A stretch of 13,745 nucleotides of DNA. It comes from Flavobacterium sp. UBA807 (lineage in GTDB: Bacteria; Bacteroidota; Bacteroidia; Flavobacteriales; Flavobacteriaceae). Under the pieces are notes generated by a model that saw only the letters and a list, made by a program, of their open reading frames with translations, made no database searches and was not told the DNA's origin. Location: the NCBI GenBank assembly GCA_002296885.1, contig DBIH01000134.1:1-13745 (forward strand). Direction: 5' to 3'. Both the position numbers and the translations under genes were made by a program. Positions within the stretch are counted from its first letter, which is position 1; every line of letters starts with the position of its first letter. This document shows positions 13,402 through 13,745 of this stretch, one piece after another.

Positions 13402-13745
13402 ATGACTGTAGATTTACTACTCGGATTACAATGGGGAGACGAAGGCAAAGGAAAAATCGTTGACGTTCTGACCTCCAAATACGATATTATTGCCCGCTTT
13501 CAGGGCGGACCGAATGCAGGGCACACACTTGAATTTGACGGAATTAAACATGTTCTAAGAACCATTCCATCCGGGATTTTTCACAAAAATAACATCAACC
13601 TTATCGGGAACGGAGTCGTAATTGACCCTGTAGTTTTTAAAAGTGAAATCGACGGGCTTGCTAAATTCGGTCTCGATTTAAAATCAAAATTGTTTATTTC
13701 GAGAAAAGCACACTTAATACTTCCAACACATCGTTTGTTGGATGC
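13402..13745 (+). CDS. purA: Adenylosuccinate synthetase, N-terminal 114 codons
   Basis: Reading from ATG 13402 gives MTVDLLLGLQWGDEGKGKIV, with the signature GDEGKGK P-loop-like GTP-binding motif at residues 12-18. The catalytic histidine segment FQGGPNAGHT follows, with H41 at the position known to be essential in PurA. TIPSGIFHKN and NLIGNGVVIDP also match the family. The enzyme joins IMP and aspartate with GTP to form adenylosuccinate, the first committed step to AMP. The gene runs off the window end, leaving about a quarter of the usual ~425 residues visible. It lies 36 bp after the Fur-family gene in an A/C-rich spacer with no TAnnTTTG box, so read-through from the fur promoter is likely. 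Confidence 0.96.
   Translation, partial: MTVDLLLGLQWGDEGKGKIVDVLTSKYDIIARFQGGPNAGHTLEFDGIKHVLRTIPSGIFHKNNINLIGNGVVIDPVVFKSEIDGLAKFGLDLKSKLFISRKAHLILPTHRLLD

Overview
The window looks like a chromosomal segment of a flavobacterium (Bacteroidota, Flavobacteriia). The base composition is AT-rich and no Shine-Dalgarno sequences are evident before starts. Several genes carry the Bacteroidota-type promoter boxes TTTG and TAnnTTTG. One exported protein ends in a type IX secretion (gliding-type, 'type B') sorting domain. The relA/spoT-fur-purA order also fits this group. This identification is inference from sequence features; no database search was run.

Region 1 (1-6244) is the end of a surface-polysaccharide cluster. 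It holds the tail of a family 2 glycosyltransferase (+), a FdtA/WxcM-like sugar ketoisomerase and a GT4 glycosyltransferase coupled by an ATGA overlap (-), and a second GT4-like glycosyltransferase (+). A three-gene (-) operon follows: a FemAB/GNAT-like acyltransferase, a left-handed beta-helix acyltransferase and a Wzx-type flippase. Orientation switches repeatedly, and two convergent gene pairs overlap at their 3' ends with no visible terminator. Together the genes suggest assembly, acyl decoration and membrane export of a lipid-linked glycan.

Region 2 (6245-8148) is a 113-bp divergent spacer and one large secreted protein. It has a signal peptide, an N-terminal surface-protein-like region, a CARDB-like middle and a type B T9SS sorting domain, and it probably starts at TTG.

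Region 3 (8158-13745) is housekeeping and stress functions, all on the + strand. It contains a TrmH/SpoU-family RNA 2'-O-methyltransferase, an exported serine hydrolase of the class C beta-lactamase fold, a bifunctional-type RelA/SpoT, a Fur-family regulator and the first 114 codons of purA. Promoter-like boxes precede the methyltransferase, relA/spoT and fur; the hydrolase and purA look like downstream operon members.

I see no CRISPR array, tRNA, rRNA, insertion sequence or phage gene, and no clearly novel multi-gene system. The most interesting signals are small. They are promoter boxes touching start codons (leaderless mRNA or misplaced starts), an 8-bp tandem repeat read as protein inside the methyltransferase gene, AT-rich repeats filling a gap after a stop codon, a two-codon ORF overlapping the relA/spoT start, and a run of non-ATG starts around 4700-6360.
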